64,000 nucleotides of DNA, taken from SIG299 sp964544055 (GTDB lineage: Bacteria; Bacillota; Clostridia; Lachnospirales; Lachnospiraceae). The position numbers were made by a program, and so were the translations under genes. Below the pieces are notes generated by a model, which was not told where the DNA came from, ran no database searches, and saw nothing but the letters and a program-made list of their open reading frames with translations. Of this stretch, positions 1 to 9,468 are shown piece by piece. The stretch spans positions 1-64,000 of the forward strand of contig CAZJAA010000001.1 in NCBI GenBank assembly GCA_964544055.1. Reading direction: 5' to 3'. Each line of letters starts with the position of its first letter. Position 1 is the first letter of the stretch.

Positions 1-78
1 AAAAAGGAATCTGAAAGCCTTATGTTTACTGGCTTAGAGATTCCGAGAGATTATTACTATGAAAGGAGGATAACAATT

Positions 79-339
79 ATGAAAAAAGATTCTCTTGTAT
101 TGCTTCTGCTTATGCTTGCAGGAGTAGTTCTGGGCGGTTTTATCGGCTATCTAGCGAAGGACGTTTCCTGGCTTGCCTGGTTAAACTACGGACAGACCTT
201 TGGACTGACCGGTGCAAACGGAGCGGCACTGATTTTGAATTTGGGCGTGCTGGTTTTGCAGTTTGGACTACAGATAAAAATAACTATCGCCAGCATTATT
301 GGCATTGTAGTTGCTTTTTTCTTATATCGCAGACTTTAA
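79..339 (+). CDS. DUF4321 small membrane protein
   Basis: An 86-residue protein of unknown function that resembles the DUF4321 family of small clostridial membrane proteins. A Lys-Lys N-terminus leads into a hydrophobic segment at about residues 5-27, and a longer hydrophobic stretch fills about residues 50-82 before a short basic end (YRRL). I chose the ATG at 79 over the in-frame ATG at 22 because GAAAGGAGG lies just upstream and the protein then opens directly with the membrane segment. It sits upstream of radC, a position typical of this family in Clostridia. The family link is from memory of its short patterned C-terminal membrane segment. No function can be read from the sequence. Confidence 0.75.
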   Translation: MKKDSLVLLLLMLAGVVLGGFIGYLAKDVSWLAWLNYGQTFGLTGANGAALILNLGVLVLQFGLQIKITIASIIGIVVAFFLYRRL

Positions 340-433
340 ATTGTTATTTTTTACCGTAACATTTCAATCAACATCATATTCTTGTTTTCAAAAAAATCCT
401 TCATTTTGGGAGAGATGAAGAAAGGAAAATTTT

Positions 434-1147
434 ATGAAAACAAAACAAACAAAACAAACAAAACAAACTATGAAAGAACTGCCGCCATCGGAACGTCCGT
501 ATGAAAAGGCAGAACTGGAAGGCGTGGAACAGCTTTCCGACCGGGAACTTCTAACGGTTTTCATCCGCAGCGGAACAAAAACAGAACGGGCAGACCAGGT
601 GGCATTTCATCTATTGGAGCTTTGCGGTGCAGACGGTCTGCAGGCGCTATGGAACCTTTCTCTGGACAAATTAAAATCCATTCCGGGCATTGGCAAGGTA
701 AAGGCAATCCAGATACTATGTGCGTGTGAACTTGCACGAAGAATGGCAAGGGGAAAACGTCTGCCCGGTACACGGATTTCTTCTTCGGAGGATGTCGTAT
801 CGTATTACAATATCCAGTTAAAATATCAGACGAGGGAATGTCTTATTTTAATTATTCTGGACAGTAAAAACAGAATCCTTTCCGAAGAAGTTCTTTCGGT
901 TGGCAGTATTCGTGCATCTGTGGCGGATCCAAGGGAAATTTTTCTCTCAGCAATCAGAAAAAACGGAGTATCCATTATTCTTCTGCATAATCATCCAAGC
1001 GGCGACCCAACACCAAGCAGCGAGGACATCCGTACAACACGTCAAATTGCAGAGGCGGGGGAACTTCTTGGAGTACGTCTGCTAGATCATATTATTATCG
1101 GTCAGAATTCTCATGTTAGTCTTCTGACAGAAGGATACATCAGTTAG
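434..1147 (+). CDS. radC: RadC/YsxA family JAB-domain protein
   Basis: A 237-residue RadC-family protein. Residues about 20-105 hold a helix-hairpin-helix type region (SIPGIGKVKA). The C-terminal half is a JAB1/MPN metallopeptidase-like domain with the metal motif HNHPSGD at about residues 185-191 followed by SSED. Despite the name, a DNA-repair role for RadC is not established; the domain suggests a metalloprotein with an unknown substrate. Placement just before mreB matches the maf-radC-mreBCD order of Firmicutes. The start at 434 has AAAGGA upstream. The N-terminus carries an unusual Lys-Gln-Thr repeat, and a second in-frame ATG at 470 would give a more conventional N-terminus (MKELPPSERP), so the repeat may be a recent extension. 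Confidence 0.92.
   Translation: MKTKQTKQTKQTMKELPPSERPYEKAELEGVEQLSDRELLTVFIRSGTKTERADQVAFHLLELCGADGLQALWNLSLDKLKSIPGIGKVKAIQILCACELARRMARGKRLPGTRISSSEDVVSYYNIQLKYQTRECLILIILDSKNRILSEEVLSVGSIRASVADPREIFLSAIRKNGVSIILLHNHPSGDPTPSSEDIRTTRQIAEAGELLGVRLLDHIIIGQNSHVSLLTEGYIS
442..468 (+). repeat. Three tandem copies of a 9-bp unit at the radC start
   Basis: Three perfect copies of AAAACAAAC lie between the first ATG of radC (434) and the second in-frame ATG (470), encoding repeated Lys-Gln-Thr. A partial copy precedes them. The unit is a multiple of three, so copy-number change would alter the length of the N-terminal tail without breaking the frame. Confidence 0.9.
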
Positions 1148-1167
1148 CAACTATTTTTTTTCAGTGA

Positions 1168-1196
1168 TTGAAAATATAGAAGAAAAGTGGTACAAT
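1168..1196 (+). promoter_or_regulatory. Promoter for the mreB operon
   Basis: TTGAAA at 1168-1173, a 17-base spacer and TACAAT at 1191-1196 form a good sigma-A-type promoter in the gap between radC and mreB. It would start transcription at about 1203, some 37 bases before the mreB start. This suggests the shape/division operon is transcribed separately from radC. Confidence 0.7.
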
Positions 1197-1239
1197 TAGA
1201 TGATTAGTTACAGAAATAAAAATGAAGGGGGTAAATATC

Positions 1240-2265
1240 GTGAGCGCAAAAGTATTCGGTATAGATTTTGGTACAAGCACGATTAAAATATACAGAAAGA
1301 ATGAAGGCGTTATTTTCGATGAAAAGAACATTATTGCACTTTGCAACAATGAAGTAATGGCAATTGGAGACGAAGCTTTTGAAATGTTAGGAAAGGCTCC
1401 GGACAATTTTCTTGTAACCTATCCTGTAAAAAATGGCGTGATTGCAGACATTGCAAATATGCTTTCCCTTTTAAACAAGGCATTTAAAAATATTTCGGAA
1501 AAAACCGGAAAAATTACAGGCGCAGACATTATTGTTGCCGCACCAACCGACGTGACCGAAGTTGAAAAACGTGCTTTTTTTGACCTGGCAGCCAGTTCCA
1601 TTGCAAAGCCAAAAAAAGTCCGAGTAGTAGAAAAGCCAATTGCGGATGCCATTGGTTCCGGACTTGACGTTATGAATGCAAGCGGTGTCATGGTTGTAAA
1701 TATTGGAGCTGACACAACAGAAATTTCCATTATGTCTCTGGGCGGCATTGTTTTAAGTAAGCTTGTTCCTACCGGTGGAAATAAATTTGATGAACAGATT
1801 ATCAATAGTGTAAAGAAGAAATATAATCTTGTCATTGGAAATAAAACCGCAGAAGCCATTAAGAGAAAGCTTGCCTATGCAGTAGCTCCGGAGCATGAAA
1901 CAATTAAAGTATACGGTCGTGACGTTATGAGCGGTCTTCCTACCGAAGCAGAAATTGATTCCGAATTTGTGTACGAAACCATTAACGAAAGTCTGCATTC
2001 CATTGTTGATGCTGTTCGAATTATTTTAGAAAAAACTCCGCCGGAAATTTCTTCTGATATTATTGATTCCGGAATATATATTACCGGAGGTTCTGCCAAT
2101 ATTAAAAAGATTGATGAATTATTTGCAAAAGAAACCGAACTGGATGTCAAGGTTGCAGAGGACCCGGCAAATACGGTAGTAAACGGCCTTGGCAGAATTT
2201 TAGAGGACAGTGCAAAATATGACTGTCTGGCATTTTCCTTAAAACAGACCTATTACGGAGGCTGA
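1240..2265 (+). CDS. mreB: Rod shape-determining protein MreB/Mbl
   Basis: An actin-like ATPase of 341 residues that polymerises under the membrane and guides lateral cell-wall synthesis. The N-terminal phosphate-binding loop GIDFGTSTIKIY is clear, as are a second nucleotide-binding patch (VNIGADTTEIS) and the adenosine motif near the C-terminus (YITGGSANI). The GTG at 1240 is preferred over the ATG at 1222 because GAAGGGGG sits 8 bases before the GTG and partly overlaps the ATG-initiated segment. It is first in the operon, one base upstream of mreC, and has its own promoter. MreB and Mbl paralogues cannot be told apart here. Confidence 0.95.
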   Translation: MSAKVFGIDFGTSTIKIYRKNEGVIFDEKNIIALCNNEVMAIGDEAFEMLGKAPDNFLVTYPVKNGVIADIANMLSLLNKAFKNISEKTGKITGADIIVAAPTDVTEVEKRAFFDLAASSIAKPKKVRVVEKPIADAIGSGLDVMNASGVMVVNIGADTTEISIMSLGGIVLSKLVPTGGNKFDEQIINSVKKKYNLVIGNKTAEAIKRKLAYAVAPEHETIKVYGRDVMSGLPTEAEIDSEFVYETINESLHSIVDAVRIILEKTPPEISSDIIDSGIYITGGSANIKKIDELFAKETELDVKVAEDPANTVVNGLGRILEDSAKYDCLAFSLKQTYYGG

Positions 2266-2266
2266 T

Positions 2267-3154
2267 ATGAGGCAGAGTAGACGCAGACGCAGGCGCAATG
2301 ATAAAAAGTCAATAAACATATTACCAAAGCATATATTCTTTCTGCTGCTTTTTATTACGGTAGCCATTGTGTTTGTTTCTTACCGTTTCCCAAACCTGGT
2401 TTTACCGGTAAGAAACGGCATAGAGTCTTTTATCATTCCAATGCAGAAAGGTATTAATGTAGTCGGACGTTCTATTTCTGATAAATTTGATACCTTGTCA
2501 AATTTAAAAAATCTGCAGGAAGAAAATATAGAATTAAAAGCCAAAGTAGAAGAACTGATAAACAGAATGCAGGTAATCAGTCAAGAAAAATATGAGCTGG
2601 ACGGTTTAAGAGAGCTCTATGATCTGGATAACAAATATCCAGATTATGAGAAGGTTGCCGCCAGAATTATTGCTCGCGAAAGCAATGGCTGGTATAATGT
2701 TTTTACCATTGACAAAGGCGAGGAAAACGGCATTGCAGTCAATATGAATGTCATGGCAGGCAATGGACTGGTAGGCATTGTTACATCCGTTAGAAAAAAT
2801 TCAGCTACGGTTCGTGCTATCATTGATGACAGCAGCAAGGTCAGTGGAATGTTTTTAAAGAGCTCTGATATCTGCATTGTGTCCGGTGACTTAAATTCCA
2901 TGATAGCTGATGGTCGAATCAAGGTTTCCATGATACCATTAAATGCAGAGGTCAGCGAAGGTGATGAAATAGTAACTTCTCATATCAGTGATAAATATCA
3001 GCAGGGTATCCTGATTGGTTATGTTTCTGATATTAAAATTGATTCTAGTAATATGACAAAATCGGCATATCTGACTCCGGTCGTGGATTTTGAGCATCTG
3101 GATGAAGTTTTGATTATTACAAAGCTGAAAGAATATTTTGAATTAGAAGAGTAG
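2267..3154 (+). CDS. mreC: Rod shape-determining protein MreC
   Basis: A 295-residue bitopic protein linking MreB to the periplasm-facing wall synthesis machinery. It has a very basic cytoplasmic start (RRRRRR within the first 10 residues), one membrane helix at about 23-41, a coiled coil at about 75-115 and the double beta-barrel region typical of MreC (RESNGWYNVFTIDKG, then GLVGIVTSV). The start codon follows the mreB stop almost directly, with GGAGG inside the end of mreB acting as the ribosome binding site, which implies translational coupling. Length and order are usual for the family. Confidence 0.95.
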   Translation: MRQSRRRRRRNDKKSINILPKHIFFLLLFITVAIVFVSYRFPNLVLPVRNGIESFIIPMQKGINVVGRSISDKFDTLSNLKNLQEENIELKAKVEELINRMQVISQEKYELDGLRELYDLDNKYPDYEKVAARIIARESNGWYNVFTIDKGEENGIAVNMNVMAGNGLVGIVTSVRKNSATVRAIIDDSSKVSGMFLKSSDICIVSGDLNSMIADGRIKVSMIPLNAEVSEGDEIVTSHISDKYQQGILIGYVSDIKIDSSNMTKSAYLTPVVDFEHLDEVLIITKLKEYFELEE

Positions 3155-3172
3155 TGCGAAAGGAAAAATTAA

Positions 3173-3682
3173 GTGGTACGGCTGATTGTAACTTTTATTG
3201 AACTGATATTGTGTTTTTTATTGCAGACTTCCCTTTTTTCTTTTCTGCGGATTTCCGGTGTTGTACCGGACTGTCTGCTGATACTTGTCCTTACAGTCGC
3301 ATATACACGAGGACAGATTCCGGCAATGGTTACGGGCTTTTTTGCGGGAATGCTTCTGGATTTATGCTTTTCTGAAACGGTTGGATTTTGTGCCATTCTC
3401 TATATGATAGTTGCTTTTCTTGCCGGATATGCACATAAAATCTACTATGAAAGGGATTATTTTGTACCTGGAGCTTTGATGTTTGCGGGAGAATTTGTAT
3501 ATTCCTTTTTGTATTATATCCTGTTTTTCCTTTTGAGAGGAAAACTCAAGCTGCATACTTATTTTATTTATACGATATTACCACGAATGCTTTATACAGT
3601 GCTTGCCAGCCTGATTTTATATCCTGCATTTCATGGGCTGCATCGGTTGTTACTGAAACTGGAAGGAAGAAATGATGATTAA
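3173..3682 (+). CDS. mreD: Rod shape-determining protein MreD
   Basis: A 169-residue integral membrane protein with five or six hydrophobic segments and few charged residues, as expected for MreD, a partner of MreC and RodA/PBP2 in the elongation complex. It starts at a GTG preceded by GCGAAAGGAAAA. Its last 11 bases overlap the start of the PBP2 gene, again indicating coupled translation. Sequence conservation in MreD is low, so the call rests on topology, length and position between mreC and the transpeptidase. Confidence 0.88.
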   Translation: MVRLIVTFIELILCFLLQTSLFSFLRISGVVPDCLLILVLTVAYTRGQIPAMVTGFFAGMLLDLCFSETVGFCAILYMIVAFLAGYAHKIYYERDYFVPGALMFAGEFVYSFLYYILFFLLRGKLKLHTYFIYTILPRMLYTVLASLILYPAFHGLHRLLLKLEGRNDD

Positions 3683-6497
3683 ATTTCTCGTTGAAAAATT
3701 AAAAGATCTTCTGATGTCGCGGCTGTTCTGGTTGTCAGCTGTTTATTGCGTTCTTGTTTTTATTCTTCTGCAGCGCATGTTTGAACTGCAGATTGTGCAG
3801 GGAACGGAAGCAGAAGTGGAACAGAACTACTACAAAGTAGTAGAACGTTACATTCCAAGTACGCGTGGCCTGATTTATGACAAAAACGGCGAACTGCTTG
3901 CGTATAACGAGCTTTCTTATTACATTTTGCTGGAGGACAGCGCACAAAACAGTACAAACTCTGCAAAAAATGCTTCCATTCACCGGATGATAACAATTTT
4001 AAAACAGCATGGTTACGAACTGGAACTGGACTTTGCAATTGAATTAAATAACAACGGAGAGCTTGTGTTTAATGTTTCAGGAACAGCAGAGCAGCGGTTT
4101 AAGAAAAATGCGTATGGACTGCGCTCGGTCAATAATTTGTCAGAAGAACAGAAAAATGCTACGGCAGAAGATGTTTTCAATTTTCTACGCTTCGGTAATA
4201 AATCAAGTGCCATGTTTCAGGTTTCTGAGGATTATTCTCTTGAAGAATCCCTGGCAATTATAACGGTACGGTATCATTTTTTTACACTGGTGGACAAATC
4301 CTCCCAGCTTACCATTGCTTCCAACATTGATGATGCAACCATTGCAGCAATTTCGGAGGCAAGTGGGGAAATTCCTGGAATTTCTGTTGTACAGCGTACC
4401 AAACGTGTTTATAATCATGCGCTGTATTTTGCACATATCATCGGTTATACAGGGCAGGTGACCGAAAGCGACCTCGAAACCTTAAATGGGGAGGACGGCG
4501 GTACTTACCAGTTATCGGACTACGTTGGAAAAACAGGTCTGGAAAAAGAACTGGAAAGTGTTCTTGCCGGAAAAAAGGGTGTAGAACGTATTACGCTTAA
4601 CAGTTCCGGAAAAGTAATCAGTACCGAAGTAATTTCTGAGCCGGTTCCCGGACAGAATATTTACCTAACGCTGGACGTTAATACCCAGAAAGTAGGGTAC
4701 TATGTCGCTGAAAAAAATCTTGCGGAAATTTTGTGTGATGTTATTGTAGAAGATATGGACTACGGCACAAAAGGAGAATCCAGTGAGGATATTCTAGTTC
4801 CGGTATATGAAGTTTATTATGCACTCTTGAATAACAATGTTCTTGACATAAATCATTTCAATGCCGAAGATGCCACAGATTTGGAAAAAAAGGTTTATGG
4901 TTACTATGAGTCAAAACAAAACAGTGTAATCGAAAAATTGCAGACTCATCTGGAATATGGCAGTACGGCTTTAAAAAGCAGGCTGAATGAGTCAATGCAG
5001 GGATATCTTTCTTATTATATGTCACAAATGATATACATGGGACTGCTTTCCTCTGAACGGATGGATTCTTCTGACAGCACCTATCAGTCGTATGTGAACG
5101 GAAAAATAAGTGCTGCAGAATTTCTTGCCTACAGTATCAACAGCCAGTGGGTTGACCTCGATGCCCTTGGCATTACCGGAGAATATTGCAGCACCGAAGA
5201 AATTTACCAGATTTTGATTACCAAAACCTTCGATTCTCTGTATGACGACCGGGAATTTGATTTGAAAATTTACCGAGAACTGATTTTTAATTATAAATTA
5301 AGCGGAAAAGAAATTTGTCTTTTATTATTTGACCAAAATGTGATAAAATATAATGAGCAGGAGTACAGCAATCTGAAACGCAGCAGAATATCGGCATATG
5401 ATTTCATACTGCAGAAAATTTTGGCCGTGGAAATTACACCTGCACAACTTGCAATTGAACCGTGCAGTGCCACGGTTGTACAGACAGATGTTGACACAGG
5501 AGCAGTTACGGGCTTGATTTCTTATCCAAGCTATGATACAAATAAATTGGCAAACAAAATTGAATGGGAATATTATTCCACGCTATTGGAAGATAAATCT
5601 AATCCGTTATACAACCGTGCTACCCAGCAGAGAACCACAACAGGTTCCACCATCAAAATGCTGTCAGCCGTATCCGGTCTGTTAAATGGCGTTATTACCA
5701 TCAACGAAAAAATTTACGATAATGTTTTGTTTGACAAAATTGTACCGTCGCCGAGCTGCTGGTACGCAAGAGGCCATAAAGAACAGGATTTTTCCGATGC
5801 CATTATGAACTCCTGTAACTACTTTTTCTATGAAGTCGGTTACCGGCTAGCCACCGATAAAAATGGTAAATATTCCGACAGCCTCGGTCTTTCCAAGCTC
5901 AAAGAGACAAGTGCTTTATTTGGTCTTGATCAGACCTCAGGCATTGAACTGGGGGAGGCTTCCCCGGCGTTTGCAGAAACGGATGCTGTGCGTTCTGCCA
6001 TTGGTTACGGACATTTCTTTACACCATTGCAGATTTCGCGCTATGTTAACACACTGGCAACCAAAGGTGTTTTGTACCATTATACCTTAATTGATAAAAT
6101 AACCGATAAGGATGGCAACGTTGTCCAAAGTCTGACTCCTGTTGTAGAAAATGAAATAACAGGACTTAGCAATAAGGTTTGGAACAAAATTACCACAGGT
6201 ATGCAGAATGTTATTTTAAAATATTCCACTGCATTAAAAAATGATTATGCTGATATTCCCGTTTCTGTTGCTGCAAAAACAGGTACTGCACAGCAGGGTG
6301 TCAACACACCACCGCATTCCGTGTTTGTATCCTATGCACCTGCAGAAGCACCGGAAATCAGTGTAGTTGCGGTTATTCCAAACGGATATTCCGGTAATTA
6401 TTCCGGTTATCTCTGTCGGGATATATACAGCTATTATTATAATGGTGAATTTAAGGAATATCTGAATATAAACAGCGAGGAGGGAGAGCTTCCGTGA
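3672..6497 (+). CDS. mrdA: Class B penicillin-binding protein 2 with a large insert
   Basis: A 941-residue D,D-transpeptidase that crosslinks peptidoglycan for rod elongation, partner of RodA. One membrane helix lies near residues 18-35, followed by the PBP dimer domain. The transpeptidase domain has the three active-site motifs: S659-TIK, SCN at 714-716 and K869-TG. Between the dimer domain and the transpeptidase domain, at about residues 357-590, lies a long charged, mostly helical insert absent from standard PBP2 proteins, which explains the large size. A GGAAGGAAG site precedes ATG-ATG at 3672/3675. It overlaps mreD by 11 bases and minC by 4, so the whole set is tightly coupled. Confidence 0.93.
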   Translation: MMIKFLVEKLKDLLMSRLFWLSAVYCVLVFILLQRMFELQIVQGTEAEVEQNYYKVVERYIPSTRGLIYDKNGELLAYNELSYYILLEDSAQNSTNSAKNASIHRMITILKQHGYELELDFAIELNNNGELVFNVSGTAEQRFKKNAYGLRSVNNLSEEQKNATAEDVFNFLRFGNKSSAMFQVSEDYSLEESLAIITVRYHFFTLVDKSSQLTIASNIDDATIAAISEASGEIPGISVVQRTKRVYNHALYFAHIIGYTGQVTESDLETLNGEDGGTYQLSDYVGKTGLEKELESVLAGKKGVERITLNSSGKVISTEVISEPVPGQNIYLTLDVNTQKVGYYVAEKNLAEILCDVIVEDMDYGTKGESSEDILVPVYEVYYALLNNNVLDINHFNAEDATDLEKKVYGYYESKQNSVIEKLQTHLEYGSTALKSRLNESMQGYLSYYMSQMIYMGLLSSERMDSSDSTYQSYVNGKISAAEFLAYSINSQWVDLDALGITGEYCSTEEIYQILITKTFDSLYDDREFDLKIYRELIFNYKLSGKEICLLLFDQNVIKYNEQEYSNLKRSRISAYDFILQKILAVEITPAQLAIEPCSATVVQTDVDTGAVTGLISYPSYDTNKLANKIEWEYYSTLLEDKSNPLYNRATQQRTTTGSTIKMLSAVSGLLNGVITINEKIYDNVLFDKIVPSPSCWYARGHKEQDFSDAIMNSCNYFFYEVGYRLATDKNGKYSDSLGLSKLKETSALFGLDQTSGIELGEASPAFAETDAVRSAIGYGHFFTPLQISRYVNTLATKGVLYHYTLIDKITDKDGNVVQSLTPVVENEITGLSNKVWNKITTGMQNVILKYSTALKNDYADIPVSVAAKTGTAQQGVNTPPHSVFVSYAPAEAPEISVVAVIPNGYSGNYSGYLCRDIYSYYYNGEFKEYLNINSEEGELP

Positions 6498-7153
6498 GTT
6501 CATCCGTTAAAATCAGAGGTACAAAACATGGTATCAGTGTCAAATTGGAAAACAGTGCTTCTTTTGAAGAAATAAAAAAAGATATTGCAGTTACTTTCAA
6601 AGAAGCAGAAAAATTTTTAGGTACGGAAAAGCTTGCCATAAGCTTTGAAGGAAAGTACCTGAACGAAGAACAACAGGAAGAGTTGGTTGATATTATTCAT
6701 CAAAACTGCGGCATTCATATTGTATGCATCATGGATTTAAGCTCCGAGCAGGAACAAAAATTTCAAAAATCAGTAGAAAAAGCCGTCATGGAATTTGATG
6801 CATCGACCGGTCAGTTTTACAAAGGACAGCTTCGTTCCGGACAAGTTCTTGAATTTGAACAAAGTGTTATTGTAATTGGTGATGTAAATCCGGGAGCCAG
6901 CATCATATCCAAGGGAAATATCATTATTCTTGGTTCCTTGCGCGGAACTGCCTATGCAGGGGCTTCCGGTAAAAAAAATTCATTTATTGTTGCAATGGAT
7001 ATGCAGCCAATCCAGCTCAGGATTGCAGATGTTTACGCCAGGGCTGCTGATGAAAATAAAGGCAATGCGGAGCCTCGGATTGCTTTTGTAAACGATGAAA
7101 ATATTTATATAGAACCACTAAGCAAATCGGTTCTTAATGATATTACACTTTAA
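6494..7153 (+). CDS. minC: Septum-site inhibitor MinC
   Basis: A 219-residue FtsZ-ring inhibitor. The C-terminal half is the beta-helical MinC domain (VIVIGDVNPGASIISKGN, then LGSLRGTAYAG) that binds MinD. The N-terminal half is the less conserved FtsZ-inhibiting domain. It begins at a GTG that overlaps the PBP2 stop codon by 4 bases, with GAGGAGGGAG just upstream, so translation is coupled. It forms the Min system with the next two genes and blocks division at the poles. Confidence 0.93.
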   Translation: MSSSVKIRGTKHGISVKLENSASFEEIKKDIAVTFKEAEKFLGTEKLAISFEGKYLNEEQQEELVDIIHQNCGIHIVCIMDLSSEQEQKFQKSVEKAVMEFDASTGQFYKGQLRSGQVLEFEQSVIVIGDVNPGASIISKGNIIILGSLRGTAYAGASGKKNSFIVAMDMQPIQLRIADVYARAADENKGNAEPRIAFVNDENIYIEPLSKSVLNDITL

Positions 7154-7174
7154 TTTTTTGGAGGATTTCTAAGA

Positions 7175-7954
7175 ATGGGCGAAGTAATTGTAGTTACATC
7201 AGGAAAGGGTGGAGTTGGTAAAACTACCACAACTGCCAACGTTGGTACCGGCCTTGCGAAGCTTGGCATGAAAGTTGTATTAATTGATACAGATATCGGT
7301 CTTCGCAATCTTGACGTGGTAATGGGACTTGAAAATCGTATTGTGTACAATCTGGTTGATGTGATTGAAGGAAATTGTAAAATCAATCAGGCATTTATTA
7401 AGGTAAAAGGATATGAAAACTTTTATCTGCTGCCATCTGCACAGACAAGAGATAAAACTTCCGTTACACCGGAGCAGATGAAAGAATTAACCGATCGCTT
7501 AAAAGAAAGCTTTGATTTTGTGTTGATTGACTGTCCGGCAGGTATTGAACAGGGCTTTAAAAATGCTATTTCCGGTGCGACCAGAGCTTTGGTTGTCACA
7601 ACACCTGAGGTTTCTGCTGTTCGTGATGCAGACCGAATTATCGGACTTCTTGAGGCAAACGAAATAAGAAAGACGGAGCTTATTGTAAACAGGCTTCGAA
7701 TTGACATGGTGAAGCGCGGCGATATGTTATCCTGCGAAGATGTACTTGAAATTTTATCCATTGACCTGATTGGTGTAGTTCCGGATGATGAAAATATCAT
7801 TGTGTCGACAAATAATGGCGTGCCTCTTGTTGGTGACAATTCCATGGCCGGCAGAGCATATATGAATATTTGTCATAGAATTTTGGGTGAAGAAGTTCCG
7901 TACCTAGATTTGAATAAAAAGGGTGGATTATTCAGTAAGTTATTTAAAAAGTAA
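7175..7954 (+). CDS. minD: Septum-site ATPase MinD
   Basis: A 259-residue ParA-type ATPase. The deviant Walker A motif GKGGVGKTT (signature Lys11 and Lys16) is at the N-terminus, the Walker B-like VLIDCPAGIEQG lies mid-protein, and the C-terminus is a short basic amphipathic helix (GGLFSKLFKK) for membrane binding. It recruits MinC to the membrane and is driven off by MinE. A GGAGG site lies upstream. Length and motifs are entirely typical. Confidence 0.97.
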   Translation: MGEVIVVTSGKGGVGKTTTTANVGTGLAKLGMKVVLIDTDIGLRNLDVVMGLENRIVYNLVDVIEGNCKINQAFIKVKGYENFYLLPSAQTRDKTSVTPEQMKELTDRLKESFDFVLIDCPAGIEQGFKNAISGATRALVVTTPEVSAVRDADRIIGLLEANEIRKTELIVNRLRIDMVKRGDMLSCEDVLEILSIDLIGVVPDDENIIVSTNNGVPLVGDNSMAGRAYMNICHRILGEEVPYLDLNKKGGLFSKLFKK

Positions 7955-7975
7955 AAGAAGGAGAGGAAAAACACA

Positions 7976-8248
7976 ATGGCATTTGCTGATTTTTTTAAGA
8001 AAAAACAGTCCAGCAGTACAGCGAAAGACCGTTTAAAGCTGGTTTTGGTATCTGACCGTGCCGGATGTTCCCCGGAAGTAATGGAGAAAATCAAAAATGA
8101 TATTATTGATGTAATTTCCAAATACATAGAAATTGATCTGGAAGGACTAGATATCAATATTAATTACAAGCCGGATCCGGACACCGGAGTGGAAGGTCCT
8201 GCATTATTTGCCAATATTCCAATCAAGGATATGAAATCAAAGAAATAA
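7976..8248 (+). CDS. minE: Cell division topological specificity factor MinE
   Basis: A 90-residue protein matching MinE in length and pattern. The N-terminal segment (MAFADFFKKKQSS) is the membrane-contacting and MinD-stimulating region, followed by KDRLKLVLVSDR and the dimer domain. It stimulates MinD ATPase activity and makes the Min system dynamic. It follows minD closely with GGAGAGG upstream. A complete MinCDE set coexisting with DivIVA (15338) is notable, because in Bacillus DivIVA replaces MinE. Confidence 0.94.
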   Translation: MAFADFFKKKQSSSTAKDRLKLVLVSDRAGCSPEVMEKIKNDIIDVISKYIEIDLEGLDININYKPDPDTGVEGPALFANIPIKDMKSKK

Positions 8249-8260
8249 GGACTGCTTTAC

Positions 8261-9433
8261 ATGTTCAGAAAAATAAGAGAATATGATTTTAGAAAATTTG
8301 ATTTAGGTCTGTTAATTGCAGCAATTCTGCTTGGAGCACTTGGAGCATATTTGCTTCGGATTATTCCGGGAGTAAAAAATCCGGAAGCTGCATCCTTAAA
8401 ACAACTGTACAGTGTGTTTTTTGGTGTCTGCCTTGCAATTTTTGTATCCATGTTTGATTATCATTTTGTGGCAAAATTTTTCATACCACTGTATCTGTTT
8501 AATTTTGCCCTGTTATTTATGGTCAAATTTACAAGCTTCGGAATCGCAGTTTATGATGCAAAACGTTGGTTCGGAAAAAAAGATGTGTTTCAGTTTCAGC
8601 CTTCCGAACTGACCAAAGTCATTATGATTATTTTCATTGCAAAAATGCTCGACCTGTTGAAAGAACGTCTGAATAAACTCAGTACCTTGATAATTGTCGG
8701 TATATTAATGGGGATACCAACGTTTCTTATACTGATTCAGACGGACCTTTCCACTTCCATTGTATTATTTGGCAGCTTTGTGGTTATGGTATTTGTATCC
8801 GGCTATTCCATAAAAATACTGTCTATCCTTACGGTAGTTCTTGTGCCGACGATATATGGTCTATTCTGGTATATTTTACAGCCAAATAATATTTTTATTG
8901 AGTACAAAATCTTAAAGCCTTATCAGCAGAATCGGATTCTTTCTCTTTTGTATCCGGATAAATATCCGGAGCTTTTATATCAGCAGGAAAATGCGATAGA
9001 AGCGATAAGCTCCGGAGGGCTTTTAGGAAAGACTCTCACCGGAGATTCCGGTGTTAGGGGAACTGCCTATGTACCCGTAGTAGAAAGTGACTTTATTTTT
9101 ACCGGGATTGGAGAAGAATTTGGATTTGTCGGAGTGGTTTTTGTTATTATACTGTTTGCCTATATCTTTTTTCGTATCATTATAATTGCAAAAAATTCAT
9201 ATGATATGATGGGAAGAATCATTGCGGCTGGAGCAGCATCCATCTTTATGTTCCAGACGTTTATCAATATCGGAGTGGTTTCGATGCTTCTTCCGAATAC
9301 GGGTATTCCGCTTCCTTTTGTAAGCAGTGGATTAAGCTCGGCAGTCAGTTGCTATGCAATGCTTGGACTTGTCCTGAACATTGCAATTAACAACGGAAAA
9401 CAAAATACGGCTTCATCAAAAAGCAGGTTTTGA
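8261..9433 (+). CDS. rodA: RodA/FtsW-family peptidoglycan glycosyltransferase
   Basis: A 390-residue polytopic SEDS-family protein with about ten membrane segments. These proteins polymerise lipid II glycan strands with a class B PBP partner. Family marks include QPSELTKV at about residues 110-117, the ESDFIFTGIGEEFGF loop and the PFVSSGLSS motif near the end. Its place in an operon with PBP2 and mreBCD favours RodA over FtsW. It starts 12 bases after minE; AAGGA lies upstream. No odd features apart from its position after minE rather than beside PBP2. Confidence 0.92.
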   Translation: MFRKIREYDFRKFDLGLLIAAILLGALGAYLLRIIPGVKNPEAASLKQLYSVFFGVCLAIFVSMFDYHFVAKFFIPLYLFNFALLFMVKFTSFGIAVYDAKRWFGKKDVFQFQPSELTKVIMIIFIAKMLDLLKERLNKLSTLIIVGILMGIPTFLILIQTDLSTSIVLFGSFVVMVFVSGYSIKILSILTVVLVPTIYGLFWYILQPNNIFIEYKILKPYQQNRILSLLYPDKYPELLYQQENAIEAISSGGLLGKTLTGDSGVRGTAYVPVVESDFIFTGIGEEFGFVGVVFVIILFAYIFFRIIIIAKNSYDMMGRIIAAGAASIFMFQTFINIGVVSMLLPNTGIPLPFVSSGLSSAVSCYAMLGLVLNIAINNGKQNTASSKSRF

Positions 9434-9468
9434 TTACTTATGAAAACGTAACTTAGGGGGTATTACAA

